Shown piece by piece: positions 7,256 to 14,138 of a stretch of 14,233 bases of DNA (positions are counted from its first letter, which is position 1; the number at the start of each line of letters is the position of its first letter). The notes under the pieces are model-generated. The model was not told where the DNA came from, searched no databases, and was given only the letters and a program-made list of their open reading frames with translations. The stretch is taken from the NCBI GenBank assembly GCA_027859055.1, contig JAQIBO010000408.1, positions 1 to 14,233 on the forward strand, given 5' to 3'. A program made the position numbers and the translations under genes. The DNA is from Spirochaeta sp. GTDB lineage: Bacteria; Spirochaetota; Spirochaetia; DSM-27196; Alkalispirochaetaceae.

Positions 7256-8029
7256 TTACCGGGCACCGAATTCCTGTACCAGCTCCCGGAAACGACCGGG
7301 GTCCTCCACCATCACCGAGTGGCCCACCGCGTGGAGAAATCGGAACTCCCCCTTCGGAAACGCGGCGGCGGTGGCCCGGGCCATATCCTCGGTGATGAGC
7401 CCGTCCAATTCCCCGCGAACCACCAGGACCATAATCCGGACATCCCCCACCCGGTCGCGATAGTCGAACCGATCGAGAGCGCGCGGATTCCCGGCGAAGG
7501 CGATCGGATTCATCTGCATGGCGGTCTCGGTAAGGCGATCCAGGAACGCCTCGTCTTCCATAGTTGGAGTGACCGAACGGAGCGCGTTTTTCAACAGCGC
7601 CGGGTCGTCCTTGTAGCGCTCAATCACCGGATAGTACTCCTCCGGAGTATGGAGCCCATCCACCGGCGCCGAGTCAACAAGAAGAAGCCGACTCACCAGC
7701 GTCGGAAACTGAGCGGCAAGCGCGATCGCCACGGCGCCGCCGAGAGAGTGGCCGACCACCGCAGCGTCTGTGATCTCAAGGGTGGTAAGGAAGCGTGCCA
7801 GATAGAACGCGTACCGGTCGATATCCGCCGTATCCAGGCGGTCGGAGTCACCGAAGTTGGGAAGATCCGGAGCGATGGTGCGGTAGCCGTCCACGGCCAT
7901 CACCGACTCAAACCAGAGCTTCCCGCCGGTGTTGCCGTGGACGTAGAGCAGAACCGGCGCACCGGTGTGTCCGTGGTCCCAGTACGCGATCTTTACGTTG
8001 TCAACGGTAACTCGTTTCGTTTCGTACAT
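7256..8029 (-). CDS. Alpha/beta-fold hydrolase (257 aa)
   Basis: Typical alpha/beta hydrolase: oxyanion-hole motif HGN at 31-33, DLPNFGDSD at 55-63, nucleophile elbow GHSLGG at 93-98 with S95, acid D209 in RGELDG, and the catalytic H237 in AVGHSV. There is a short cap region between residues 120 and 190. No signal peptide, so cytoplasmic. It is related to C-C bond hydrolases, esterases and enol-lactone hydrolases, but the substrate cannot be assigned. Start chosen at the ATG before YETKRVTVDN because the homologous fold begins there; an upstream in-frame start at 8098 would lie inside the operator. The Shine-Dalgarno is weak (AAAGAG). It has its own promoter, built like that of the following binding-protein gene, so it belongs to the same regulon and probably the same pathway. 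Confidence 0.9.
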   Translation of the reverse strand: MYETKRVTVDNVKIAYWDHGHTGAPVLLYVHGNTGGKLWFESVMAVDGYRTIAPDLPNFGDSDRLDTADIDRYAFYLARFLTTLEITDAAVVGHSLGGAVAIALAAQFPTLVSRLLLVDSAPVDGLHTPEEYYPVIERYKDDPALLKNALRSVTPTMEDEAFLDRLTETAMQMNPIAFAGNPRALDRFDYRDRVGDVRIMVLVVRGELDGLITEDMARATAAAFPKGEFRFLHAVGHSVMVEDPGRFRELVQEFGAR

Positions 8030-8073
8030 CGCAACTCTTTGAGCCGCCCCGGCCCTCCGACACCCCATCTGGA

Positions 8074-8091
8074 GTGAGAGATGATTCACCT
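8074..8091 (-). repeat. 18-bp inverted repeat copy B (operator half of shared pair)
   Basis: Exact inverted match to 7193-7210. Here an extra GGTGAGAGA half-site lies immediately upstream on the minus strand (8091-8099), making this site longer than copy A. Confidence 0.8.
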
Positions 8092-8132
8092 CTCTCACCG
8101 ACTATTGTCACCCCGCTTTCGCGGGGCGTCAA
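8074..8132 (-). promoter_or_regulatory. Promoter and operator of the alpha/beta hydrolase gene
   Basis: Minus-strand -35 TTGACG (8132-8127), exactly 17 bp, -10 GACAAT (8109-8104). The spacer holds a perfect palindrome CCCCGC-GAAA-GCGGGG (8111-8126). Four bases after the -10 starts GGTGAGAGA (8099-8091), then GGTGAATCA and TCTCTCAC, giving an 8-bp inverted repeat GTGAGAGA/TCTCTCAC with a 9-bp centre. The 18 bases 8074-8091 are the exact reverse complement of 7193-7210 in the binding-protein promoter. Identical geometry at two promoters supports a shared regulator. Confidence 0.72.
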
Positions 8133-8182
8133 GCGTTTTATTGTGGATGTTATTGCTGAAAAAACAGGACTCCCCGGAACGT

Positions 8183-8207
8183 CAGTTCGGTTTCAAATAA
8201 CCGACTG
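8183..8207. other. Weak imperfect hairpin in the kinase-hydrolase intergenic gap
   Basis: Plus-strand arms CAGTTCGGTT and AACCGACTG pair with one bulged T around loop TCAAAT. On the minus strand a T6 run follows only about 20 bases later, so it is a poor intrinsic terminator for the kinase gene. The rest of 8133-8307 shows no gene or clear site. Confidence 0.3.
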
Positions 8208-8307
8208 CGTATCCCGATGCAGGGGCTCGAGTTGAACAAGGCGATCAGTGTGGGAGAACGTAGTCGGGAAGCAGCACCGGTTGCTAGGCAGACCGCGTTT
8301 CCTGGAA

Positions 8308-9647
8308 TCAGCTATCGCGGACGCGCTCGCGGTACACGTCGTCGGAAAAAGTGATCCACCAGTGCACCCCGCCGTCGACAGAAAACTCAAGACGCCCGCG
8401 CAACTGCTGTTCCACGATTCCGTTCACCGAAGCGATTCCGATCGTGCCGGACCTGTGGAGGTCGGAATAACCGGGGACGCCGATCCCGTCATCGGCGACG
8501 GTCAGCCGGTACGTGCCGTCCTCTGACTGAACCAGCGAGACGGAAACGACACCGCTGCGGTCCCCCGGGAAGGCGTGTTCCAGGCTGTTGGACACAAGTT
8601 CGCTCACAATCAATCCGCAGGACAACGCGGTGTCGATAAGAAGGGACACCGGAGCAACATCGATGATGAGATGAACTCGCTGCACCGTGTTCTGATAACT
8701 GTCGAATATCGCCTGGGTCAGTTCAGGGATGTATTCTTCCATGTTGATACGGGACAGGCTGCCCCGCTGGTAGAGTGTCTGGTGTACCAGCGCCATTGCA
8801 AGAATCCGGTTGTCCACAGCGCGAACGAGCGTTTCAAGCTGTTCGTTTTTTCCACTGAAGAACTCTGCAAAAAGAGAATCGAACGAACAGACTGGAGCAT
8901 GTTTCCGGTTCGATGGTACAGCTCATGCAAGAGCGTCGTTTTCTCGCTGAGAGCACGTTCCAACCGGGAAATCATCATATTCGTTGCGTCGGCTATCTCG
9001 TCAAGCTCGTCGGGAGCACTGCCACGTGCCCGTCGCGGCAACACAAGCTTCTGCGAGCCGATGTGATCCGGATCGAGGTCGCGCATAAACGTGGTTATCA
9101 CCGTTAAATGCCGAAAAACCATGCGCTGGACGATCAGAAGTACCACCACCGCGAAAGCGACGATCGCGACCAGACTCGCCGCGGTAGTTGTTCGGATTCG
9201 CGCAAGGATCTGCTCGCGCACCCGGGTCATGCTGGTAGTCACCCGAAGCACGCCGATCTCCCGGGAATCTCCGTCGTACTCGTATGTCAGCGGGTACTCC
9301 GTGGCGGTGGCGTCGGCGTCGGCGCTTCCCGCGTTGCCGACGGCTGTAACCGGAACCGTTTCGTCTGAGCGGCGCTCAAGAACGGTGACCGCTTCAACGT
9401 AGGGCAAGAGCACAATGCCCTCAGACAGGAGCTGCAATTGTCGGTTCTCGTAGAAAAACAACGCCGCCGCCACGGGAGGAACGTAGCTTTCTTCGATCGA
9501 TTGAAGAACAACGTCGCGTTCTTCAATACCACGAACGTACTGGGACCGAACCTGGTAGAGGAGGGCCCCACTGGAAAAGACGATACTGACGACAACGATG
9601 GCGAGAAGGTGACGAAACGCGAGTCGTCGTGTTCCAGTGGTGTTCAT
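8308..9647 (-). pseudogene. Sensor histidine kinase (HisKA_2/HWE-like), split by an apparent one-base deletion at 8846-8851
   Basis: Two frames (9647 down to 8718, and a frame ending at 8308 that is open above 8817) join into one 446-residue kinase if the A6 run at 8846-8851 (minus strand) is read as A7: ...SVEK/NEQLETLVRAVDNRILAMALVH. Domains: TM1 about 12-32, an extracytoplasmic region 33-155, TM2 about 156-175, a HAMP-like linker to about 235, the phosphoacceptor region LHELYHRTGNMLQ with H245 before R (the family consensus is HHRVKNNLQ), and an HATPase domain with N-box SELVSNSLEHAF (349-360), G1 box DDGIG (387-391 region) and G2-like SGTIGIASVNGIV. All kinase motifs are intact outside the slip. 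Its ATG overlaps the stop of the preceding binding-protein gene by 4 bases, pointing to a ligand-binding protein/kinase pair. No response regulator is adjacent. As written, the product would end 42 residues after the slip and lack the ATPase domain. Confidence 0.82.
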
Positions 9648-10854
9648 CGTCCCGGCGCCCCGATCAGGTCCTGCGCGTCGGCCCCGCGGTAGTGCCGGGA
9701 GTACCGACGGTAGTCGATCTCGTCGTATCGCTCACGCTCCTGTATAAGCTGAGGAGCAGTAGAACGCGTCGCCGTTTCCGGCGGAATAAAAATCTCCGTA
9801 CCCATCCTGGCAGCGAAGTCGATGCCGTGGAGGTAGTCGTATACGTAAATGAGAATCTGTGCCCACGCAAGCGGGCTTGCCGCCACGGTGGCGGTCAGGT
9901 CACCCTGCGCAACCGCCTGAAGTCCCACCAGCGACAGGTCCAGGCCTCCGGTGAATACGGTCTCGCCCGGTGTCTCCCCGCGGGCACGCACGGCGTCGAC
10001 GGCGCCCAACGCCAGTTGGTCACTCGCCGCCCAGATCACCGATATGTCGGTATAGCGATCCATGAGTCTGGTGGTCATTTCCCGACCCTCCGTCGGCGTC
10101 CACCGGGTTGGCACCGTTTGAAGAAGCGTTGCCGCCGGGTCGGCGTCAACGGCGCGTTGGAGTCCCCGCTCCCGGAGTGCAGAGCCATACCAGGTTGTGT
10201 CGCCGCCGACACCGACAACGCGAACCGTCTCGCTTGCTGTGTCTCCGCGATGTGCGCGCGCCGGGGCGCGCGCTGCGGAAATGAGGTGCCGGGCAAGGAG
10301 AAATCCTTTTTCTTCCTCATCTTCGTGAAAATAGCCGATCCAGGTGCGGTACGTGTTTCGCGGCGAGCCACCGATCTGAGCTATTTCCGCGGGAAACAAC
10401 GGTCCGTGGAGGAAAACGGGATTCCCAGTGCTTCCGCAGCGGTCATCAACGGCTGAGCTTGTCCAAAGGCAACGGAGAAGATCGCCGCGTCGGGTGTCGG
10501 TGCGGCACTGAGCTGTGCTACTCCTGCCTCCGCTTTCGCAAATCGATCACTTACATTGTACTCGTAAAAAGAAATCTCCAGTTCAAGACTGTGGGCGGCG
10601 GCGTCCAATACCCGGTGAACTTCCGGCCAGTAGGTATTGCCGGCGGTTGTCGGGGTGAACACCGCGACACGCAGCGCGTCGGCTTCAACAGATTCCGCGG
10701 ATTGCCCGGAAGCCGGCGACACAGGAAGGGCCAAGCCAATACCGACAACCAAGAGAATTGAAACGGTGAAGCTGCGCCCTCGACGTTCGGAGAACAAAAG
10801 CCGACGCATCACGTCTGTGGCCATGCGTCGAGTGCCTGGAGGACCACTGCTCAT
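9644..10854 (-). pseudogene. Periplasmic sugar-binding-like sensor protein (Peripla_BP_4 type), split by an apparent one-base deletion near 10417-10420
   Basis: Two frames (10854 down to 10381, and a frame open through 10417 to 9644) join into one 403-residue protein if one base is restored in ATCCCG at 10417-10422: ...AAEALGIP/VFLHGPLFPAEIAQI. As written, the first frame stops after 157 residues. Residues 31-50 form a signal peptide core ending PASG/QSAE. The mature part has RVAVFTPTTAGNTYWPEVHR, the opening of type I periplasmic sugar-binding folds, and later AASDQLALGAVDAVRARG with GLDLSLVGLQAV, the hinge and ligand region. Fusion by overlap (ATGA) to a histidine kinase gene recalls the LuxP/LuxQ and TorT/TorS arrangements, in which the binding protein is a sensor subunit rather than a transporter part; no permease is nearby. 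Start at 10854 lacks a Shine-Dalgarno but has TATACT 7 bases upstream; starts at 10824 or 10809 are possible. Confidence 0.8.
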
Positions 10855-10861
10855 GGGACGA

Positions 10862-10867
10862 AGTATA
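10862..10867 (-). promoter_or_regulatory. Candidate -10 (TATACT) of the sensor gene, 7 bases before its ATG
   Basis: TATACT matches the -10 consensus in 5 of 6 positions and ends 7 bases before the ATG, with no Shine-Dalgarno between, as expected for a leaderless mRNA. No convincing -35 lies at 16-18 bp. Weak on its own; supported by a similar layout at the divergent gene. Confidence 0.4.
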
Positions 10868-10919
10868 TCACGGACGTTGCGGTCACCCCTGCAGGATCGA
10901 CAATTTCAGACATTAAATC

Positions 10920-10954
10920 TTGACAATCTGTATAAACAATTTATCCTGTGAGCG
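10920..10954 (+). promoter_or_regulatory. Promoter of the lipoprotein operon, probably leaderless
   Basis: Perfect -35 TTGACA (10920-10925), 16-bp spacer, -10 TATCCT (10942-10947), then 7 bases (GTGAGCG) to the ATG. With usual -10 to +1 spacing transcription would start at the A of the ATG. An alternative -10, TATAAA (10931-10936), would give a 10-12 base leader but has no matched -35. The intervening 10868-10919 of this divergent region shows no other clear site. Confidence 0.6.
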
Positions 10955-12037
10955 ATGGTCCCTCGAACGCTTCGCCGCACGATCAGGACGGTCGCAGTAT
11001 TCAGCAGCGTTCTGATTGTTACTTCCTGCGCGACTCGCGCCCCTGAGCAACCGTCGCTCCCGGATGTCCCGCCGCAGATCAACCTTGATTCTGCCGATGC
11101 GCTCGGCAGAGTCACCACGCCTCTCGACAACACGCTCATCGTCGACGGGTTCTCTCTGAGTCCACCACAGGCGATCGAGACGAACTACCCTGCAGAGGGA
11201 AAACGGTACGAAGTGCTCCGGTTTCACGACGGTGAGACGGGGCTCATCGGTGGCGCCTTTCACTTCGTTTCCGTCGACGGGGCGACGCCGATCACGTTTC
11301 CGGACTATGTCGCGGAAATAGAGCTTCCCCCGCAGGAAACTCACCGGGAGACGTATCTGTCACCGGCGGGTGTGGAGTGGACTGTCGCTGCCGGATGGGG
11401 AGACCGAATGACTGCCGGAACGGGCGCGAGCGCACCCGCATCACCTGTGGCGGAATTCTACGCGACGGAGAAAACTCCATATGGCGGGTTCCTCGCAGTC
11501 TGGATGAGCGGACCGGACGGTGATGTGCAACGGGCATTCGCCGAGGTAGTGCGGACACTTACGTTTCGGCGCCGCGGCGTGTACGGTCGGGTTCGTGACG
11601 GCGTCGGATTCGTCGCTCCGTCGGCGGAGATCGTGTGGCTCGCTGATACCTCCGGCGGAGTCATCGGGTACGTGCCGGATCCGGAGCGCAGTCGAGGGCA
11701 AGGGGGTATTGTATACCGCCTGTGGGTGCTTGAGGGTGACCGCAGCCAAAAAGCCGCGCTGGAAGAGCTTTTCGAACCTGATCAGGTATCAGTGGGCGAA
11801 GAGGTCAATGCCCGGCTTGTGCTTGGCGAACCCCTTGACCCGCGCCCGGCAATCACCCGTCAGATCGAGTCAGGAGGCGATACGGGAGTTGTCGGGGTAT
11901 GGCACCGCCCGTCCGGGCGTCCGGTGACACTCGTGCTGCTTCCCACCTCGGCGCACGCGCCGGCTCCGGAAGAGATAGTTTCCACGTTTAACGAGTTTTT
12001 CCAGCCGTATATCATCCTTGGGGAGGCGGGACGATGA
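10955..12037 (+). CDS. Predicted outer-envelope lipoprotein of unknown function (360 aa)
   Basis: N-terminus is a lipoprotein signal: basic MVPRTLRRTIR, a hydrophobic stretch, then lipobox VTSC with C25 as the acylated residue, followed by a Pro-rich linker (APEQPSLPDVPP). The mature part is soluble with many beta-prone stretches and no membrane segment. I recognise no family. Two segments, around EVLRFHDGETGLIGGAFHF and around GGFLAVWMSGPDGD, look like beta-sheet cores but give no function. The ATG lies 7 bases after a -10 and no good Shine-Dalgarno is present. The stop codon overlaps the next ATG by 4 bases, so it is coupled to the PEGA/CBM9-like protein and probably acts with it at the cell surface or periplasm. 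Confidence 0.85.
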   Translation: MVPRTLRRTIRTVAVFSSVLIVTSCATRAPEQPSLPDVPPQINLDSADALGRVTTPLDNTLIVDGFSLSPPQAIETNYPAEGKRYEVLRFHDGETGLIGGAFHFVSVDGATPITFPDYVAEIELPPQETHRETYLSPAGVEWTVAAGWGDRMTAGTGASAPASPVAEFYATEKTPYGGFLAVWMSGPDGDVQRAFAEVVRTLTFRRRGVYGRVRDGVGFVAPSAEIVWLADTSGGVIGYVPDPERSRGQGGIVYRLWVLEGDRSQKAALEELFEPDQVSVGEEVNARLVLGEPLDPRPAITRQIESGGDTGVVGVWHRPSGRPVTLVLLPTSAHAPAPEEIVSTFNEFFQPYIILGEAGR

Positions 12038-13461
12038 GCCGGAAAACTGTCGCAGGATACCGTGGCATCGTTCATCCCCGGGCCCCCGGGTTCACCCATC
12101 TTGTCCTGCTTGCGCTGATCAGCGGATTGGCCCTGCTTTCCGGCGGTGAGGTTGTGGCCCAGCCGATCGATCCGACCCCGATTCCGGTGTACGTTGACAC
12201 GTTCCGAAACATGTCGGAAAACCCGGGTCTCGATTCGCTGGGATCTATTATCACCCGCGATCTTCGCCTGACGATTGTGCTTCTCGACGGATTCCGGGTT
12301 GCGGAACGATCCGAGTCAGCAGAGGTCGAGATTGTTGGCGTCGTGTCTCAGGATGAAGTCGGAAATTACACGACCAGCGTTTCCGTTCGGAATCGTGGGT
12401 CCGGTGAGATCGTCACCGAGGAGACGGAGACCTTTTCATCGGTCTTTGACGTATTCGACACCGGCGCGGAGGTGGGACGGCGCTTGATGTCCACGTATAC
12501 CAACCGGGCACTCACCTATGGCTCCCTCGCGGTTTCCCTCTCCAGTCCGGCCCCCGCCGTGGGTATATTTCTCGCCGGCGAGTCCCTGGACGCAAATGCC
12601 CTCAATCTCGACCGTGTACTTGCCGGTTCCTATCCATTTGAGGTTGGCTTTGACGGGTACGAACCGTTCTACTCCCGCGAAGTGGTTATCGCGGAAGGCG
12701 AACGCACGGTTGTGAACGTTGCAGTCCCGCGCCTGTCTCCTGACGAGTACCAGGATCGAATGGCTCAGCGTGTCTCCGCCCTCCTCGAGCAGGGACAGGC
12801 GGCGCGTCGTCCGGAGGTTCCTGACCGCGGCGCAGCCGGGGACGGCGCCCCTTTCGACCGGTATTTGGCGGCTGCGGACCGCTTTGTGGAGGTGGCCACC
12901 GGGCGGCGCGTCCTGCGGTTTCACCAGACTCCGATCGTTGTCGATGGCGATGCAACCGACTGGGAATCGATTCCGATTCTGAGTTTCGACCGCGGAACCG
13001 ACGAACGGGCGGATCTTAGGACGGTACAGCTTGCAGCGGACGACGATACCCTGTACGGGTTTGTACGGGTTGGTACGTTCAATGACGGTGACGGATTTGA
13101 GCTTTCAATCTACCCGCATCGGGACACAGGCGTGCGAAACGGAACGATCGCCAATGTCACCGCCGGGGTGCGTAGCGGGCAAACGGTGTATCTTGCGGTG
13201 TTCAAGAATCCAAACCCCGACGGCGGCGGCGAGTGGACAACCGGCTACCGCACCACGCGAAACGCGATCCGTGGCGCCGAGGGGATCGAGTTCTCCATCC
13301 CGATCTCCTCGTTCCAGTTTCGCGGTGCAGAAGGCACGTTGAACGGTGTTCCCCGTCAGATCTATATCGATGTCGAGGGCGTAACCCTTGAGCCGTCCGG
13401 TGAGGATTTCGACCACGGCGGCGGCGACACGATACCCGGCGTCCTCGTACAGTTTTTGTGA
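12034..13461 (+). CDS. Exported TolB-like / PEGA / CBM9-like multidomain protein (475 aa)
   Basis: Signal peptide or anchor about residues 20-42 (THLVLLALISGLALLSGG...VVAQ) with likely cleavage after VVA. Residues 50-160 resemble TolB N-terminal/CsgG-like domains that open with PVYVDTFRNMSENPGLDSLG and a RDLRLTIVLLDGFRVAERS stretch. Residues about 164-233 look like a PEGA domain: GSLAVSLSSPAPAVGIFLAG, AGSYPFEVGFDGYEPF and a closing VVNVAVPRL. After a charged helical linker (234-295), residues 298-475 resemble a carbohydrate-binding family 9/DOMON-like beta sandwich beginning TPIVVDGDATDWESIPIL. It would sit in the periplasm or outer envelope and may bind glycans or wall polymers. Enzymatic residues are not evident. 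Domain names are by pattern recognition and the CBM9 part is the most secure. Convergent with the next gene, only 20 bases apart. Confidence 0.86.
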   Translation: MSRKTVAGYRGIVHPRAPGFTHLVLLALISGLALLSGGEVVAQPIDPTPIPVYVDTFRNMSENPGLDSLGSIITRDLRLTIVLLDGFRVAERSESAEVEIVGVVSQDEVGNYTTSVSVRNRGSGEIVTEETETFSSVFDVFDTGAEVGRRLMSTYTNRALTYGSLAVSLSSPAPAVGIFLAGESLDANALNLDRVLAGSYPFEVGFDGYEPFYSREVVIAEGERTVVNVAVPRLSPDEYQDRMAQRVSALLEQGQAARRPEVPDRGAAGDGAPFDRYLAAADRFVEVATGRRVLRFHQTPIVVDGDATDWESIPILSFDRGTDERADLRTVQLAADDDTLYGFVRVGTFNDGDGFELSIYPHRDTGVRNGTIANVTAGVRSGQTVYLAVFKNPNPDGGGEWTTGYRTTRNAIRGAEGIEFSIPISSFQFRGAEGTLNGVPRQIYIDVEGVTLEPSGEDFDHGGGDTIPGVLVQFL

Positions 13462-13481
13462 GTCGCGAATCGTTGGCCACG

Positions 13482-14126
13482 TCACCCGCTTGTGTGCGGA
13501 GGCCGTCGGGGCGTTTTCTGCCGATACGCAGCGATCTCGTCCATCGTCCGGTGAAGCAGCTCGATAATCTCTGCAGGAAGGTCCTTCAGCTCCTGTGCAG
13601 CCAGAAGTGTCGGGTCAGACTCGAGGATCGCGCGGACGTCCGCCAGGTCCTTTGCCGCAGTTGCGGCGCCGATTTCGCGTAGCTTGGAGCGGTGCACCGC
13701 CGCCTTCAACGCGAGCAGGTGAACCGGACGCATGAACCACGCGCCGGCGCGCTCGTCCCACTCGCGCACCTCCTCCGGAACGGGAAGCACAAACGGCAGG
13801 TCCCAGTCGTCTCCGGCAAACAGAACATCGATTGACACGCCGGAAGAGTTATGGCGTGCCCAGTCGGCGCCAACGGTGAAGTTGTCATGCGGCGTCGCTT
13901 GAAATCGTCCCCACCCTTCCCGGTCGACCAGAACGTCAATGTCCCCGGTGGTCCGGGAGCCGCCGGCACGCGCCGCGGCCACGCCACCGATGACCGCATA
14001 GCACGTCTCCGCCGCGACAAGTGCTTCATTGAGTTCGCGCAACAAGGAGAGAAACGGTATCTCCGCACCCGGCGCGTTCATGGCAAGTAGTCCCACGCCG
14101 GTAAGGCGGTGGTGAGGGCGGTACAT
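13482..14126 (-). CDS. Nucleotidyltransferase-fold protein (MNT/AbiEii-like, 214 aa)
   Basis: Has the minimal nucleotidyltransferase motif YAVIGGVAAARAGGSRTTGDIDVLVD (split here as IGG at 46-48 and TGDIDVLV at 60-67), with metal ligands D62 and D64 and a third acid D100 in SIDVLF. Downstream, RPVHLLALKAAVHRSKLR and KDLADVRAIL match the helical segment seen in AbiEii/MNT-like proteins, some of which are toxins or antitoxins that modify RNA or proteins with nucleotides. No partner (HEPN or AbiEi type) is visible; it could lie past the right edge. Two starts are possible: the ATG at 14126, 6 bases after TAAAAT, or the ATG at 14081 before NAPGAEIPFL, which gives 199 aa. Neither has a good Shine-Dalgarno. 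Function beyond the fold is not assigned. Confidence 0.83.
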   Translation of the reverse strand: MYRPHHRLTGVGLLAMNAPGAEIPFLSLLRELNEALVAAETCYAVIGGVAAARAGGSRTTGDIDVLVDREGWGRFQATPHDNFTVGADWARHNSSGVSIDVLFAGDDWDLPFVLPVPEEVREWDERAGAWFMRPVHLLALKAAVHRSKLREIGAATAAKDLADVRAILESDPTLLAAQELKDLPAEIIELLHRTMDEIAAYRQKTPRRPPHTSG

Positions 14127-14132
14127 ATCGGG

Positions 14133-14138
14133 ATTTTA
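14133..14138 (-). promoter_or_regulatory. Candidate -10 (TAAAAT) of the nucleotidyltransferase gene
   Basis: TAAAAT (5 of 6 consensus) ends 6 bases before the upstream ATG with no ribosome binding site between; a leaderless start is possible. No good -35 is present at normal spacing. The remaining bases to the right edge show no gene or signal I can support. Confidence 0.35.

Noticed and set aside
7193..8091. Inverted 18-bp repeats as ends of a small mobile element carrying the hydrolase
   Set aside because: No transposase, no target-site duplication, and both copies sit at the same place relative to predicted promoters.
8111..8126. GC hairpin as the terminator of the kinase gene
   Set aside because: Not followed by a T tract on the minus strand, about 180 bases past the stop codon, and it fits exactly between a -35 and a -10.
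8845..8852. Canonical -1 frameshift heptamer A AAA AAC in the kinase gene
   Set aside because: The letters are present but the zero frame reads GAA AAA ACG, so the standard two-tRNA slip does not fit; single-tRNA slippage remains possible and is noted as a finding.
9629..10456. Plus-strand open frame of 275 codons with no interruption over the broken sensor gene
   Set aside because: Tempting because the minus strand is frameshifted here, but its translation has no fold-like pattern, while the two minus frames join into a clear periplasmic binding protein.
10913..11344. Minus-strand open frame of 143 codons
   Set aside because: Overlaps the start of the lipoprotein gene, whose lipobox and promoter support the plus strand.
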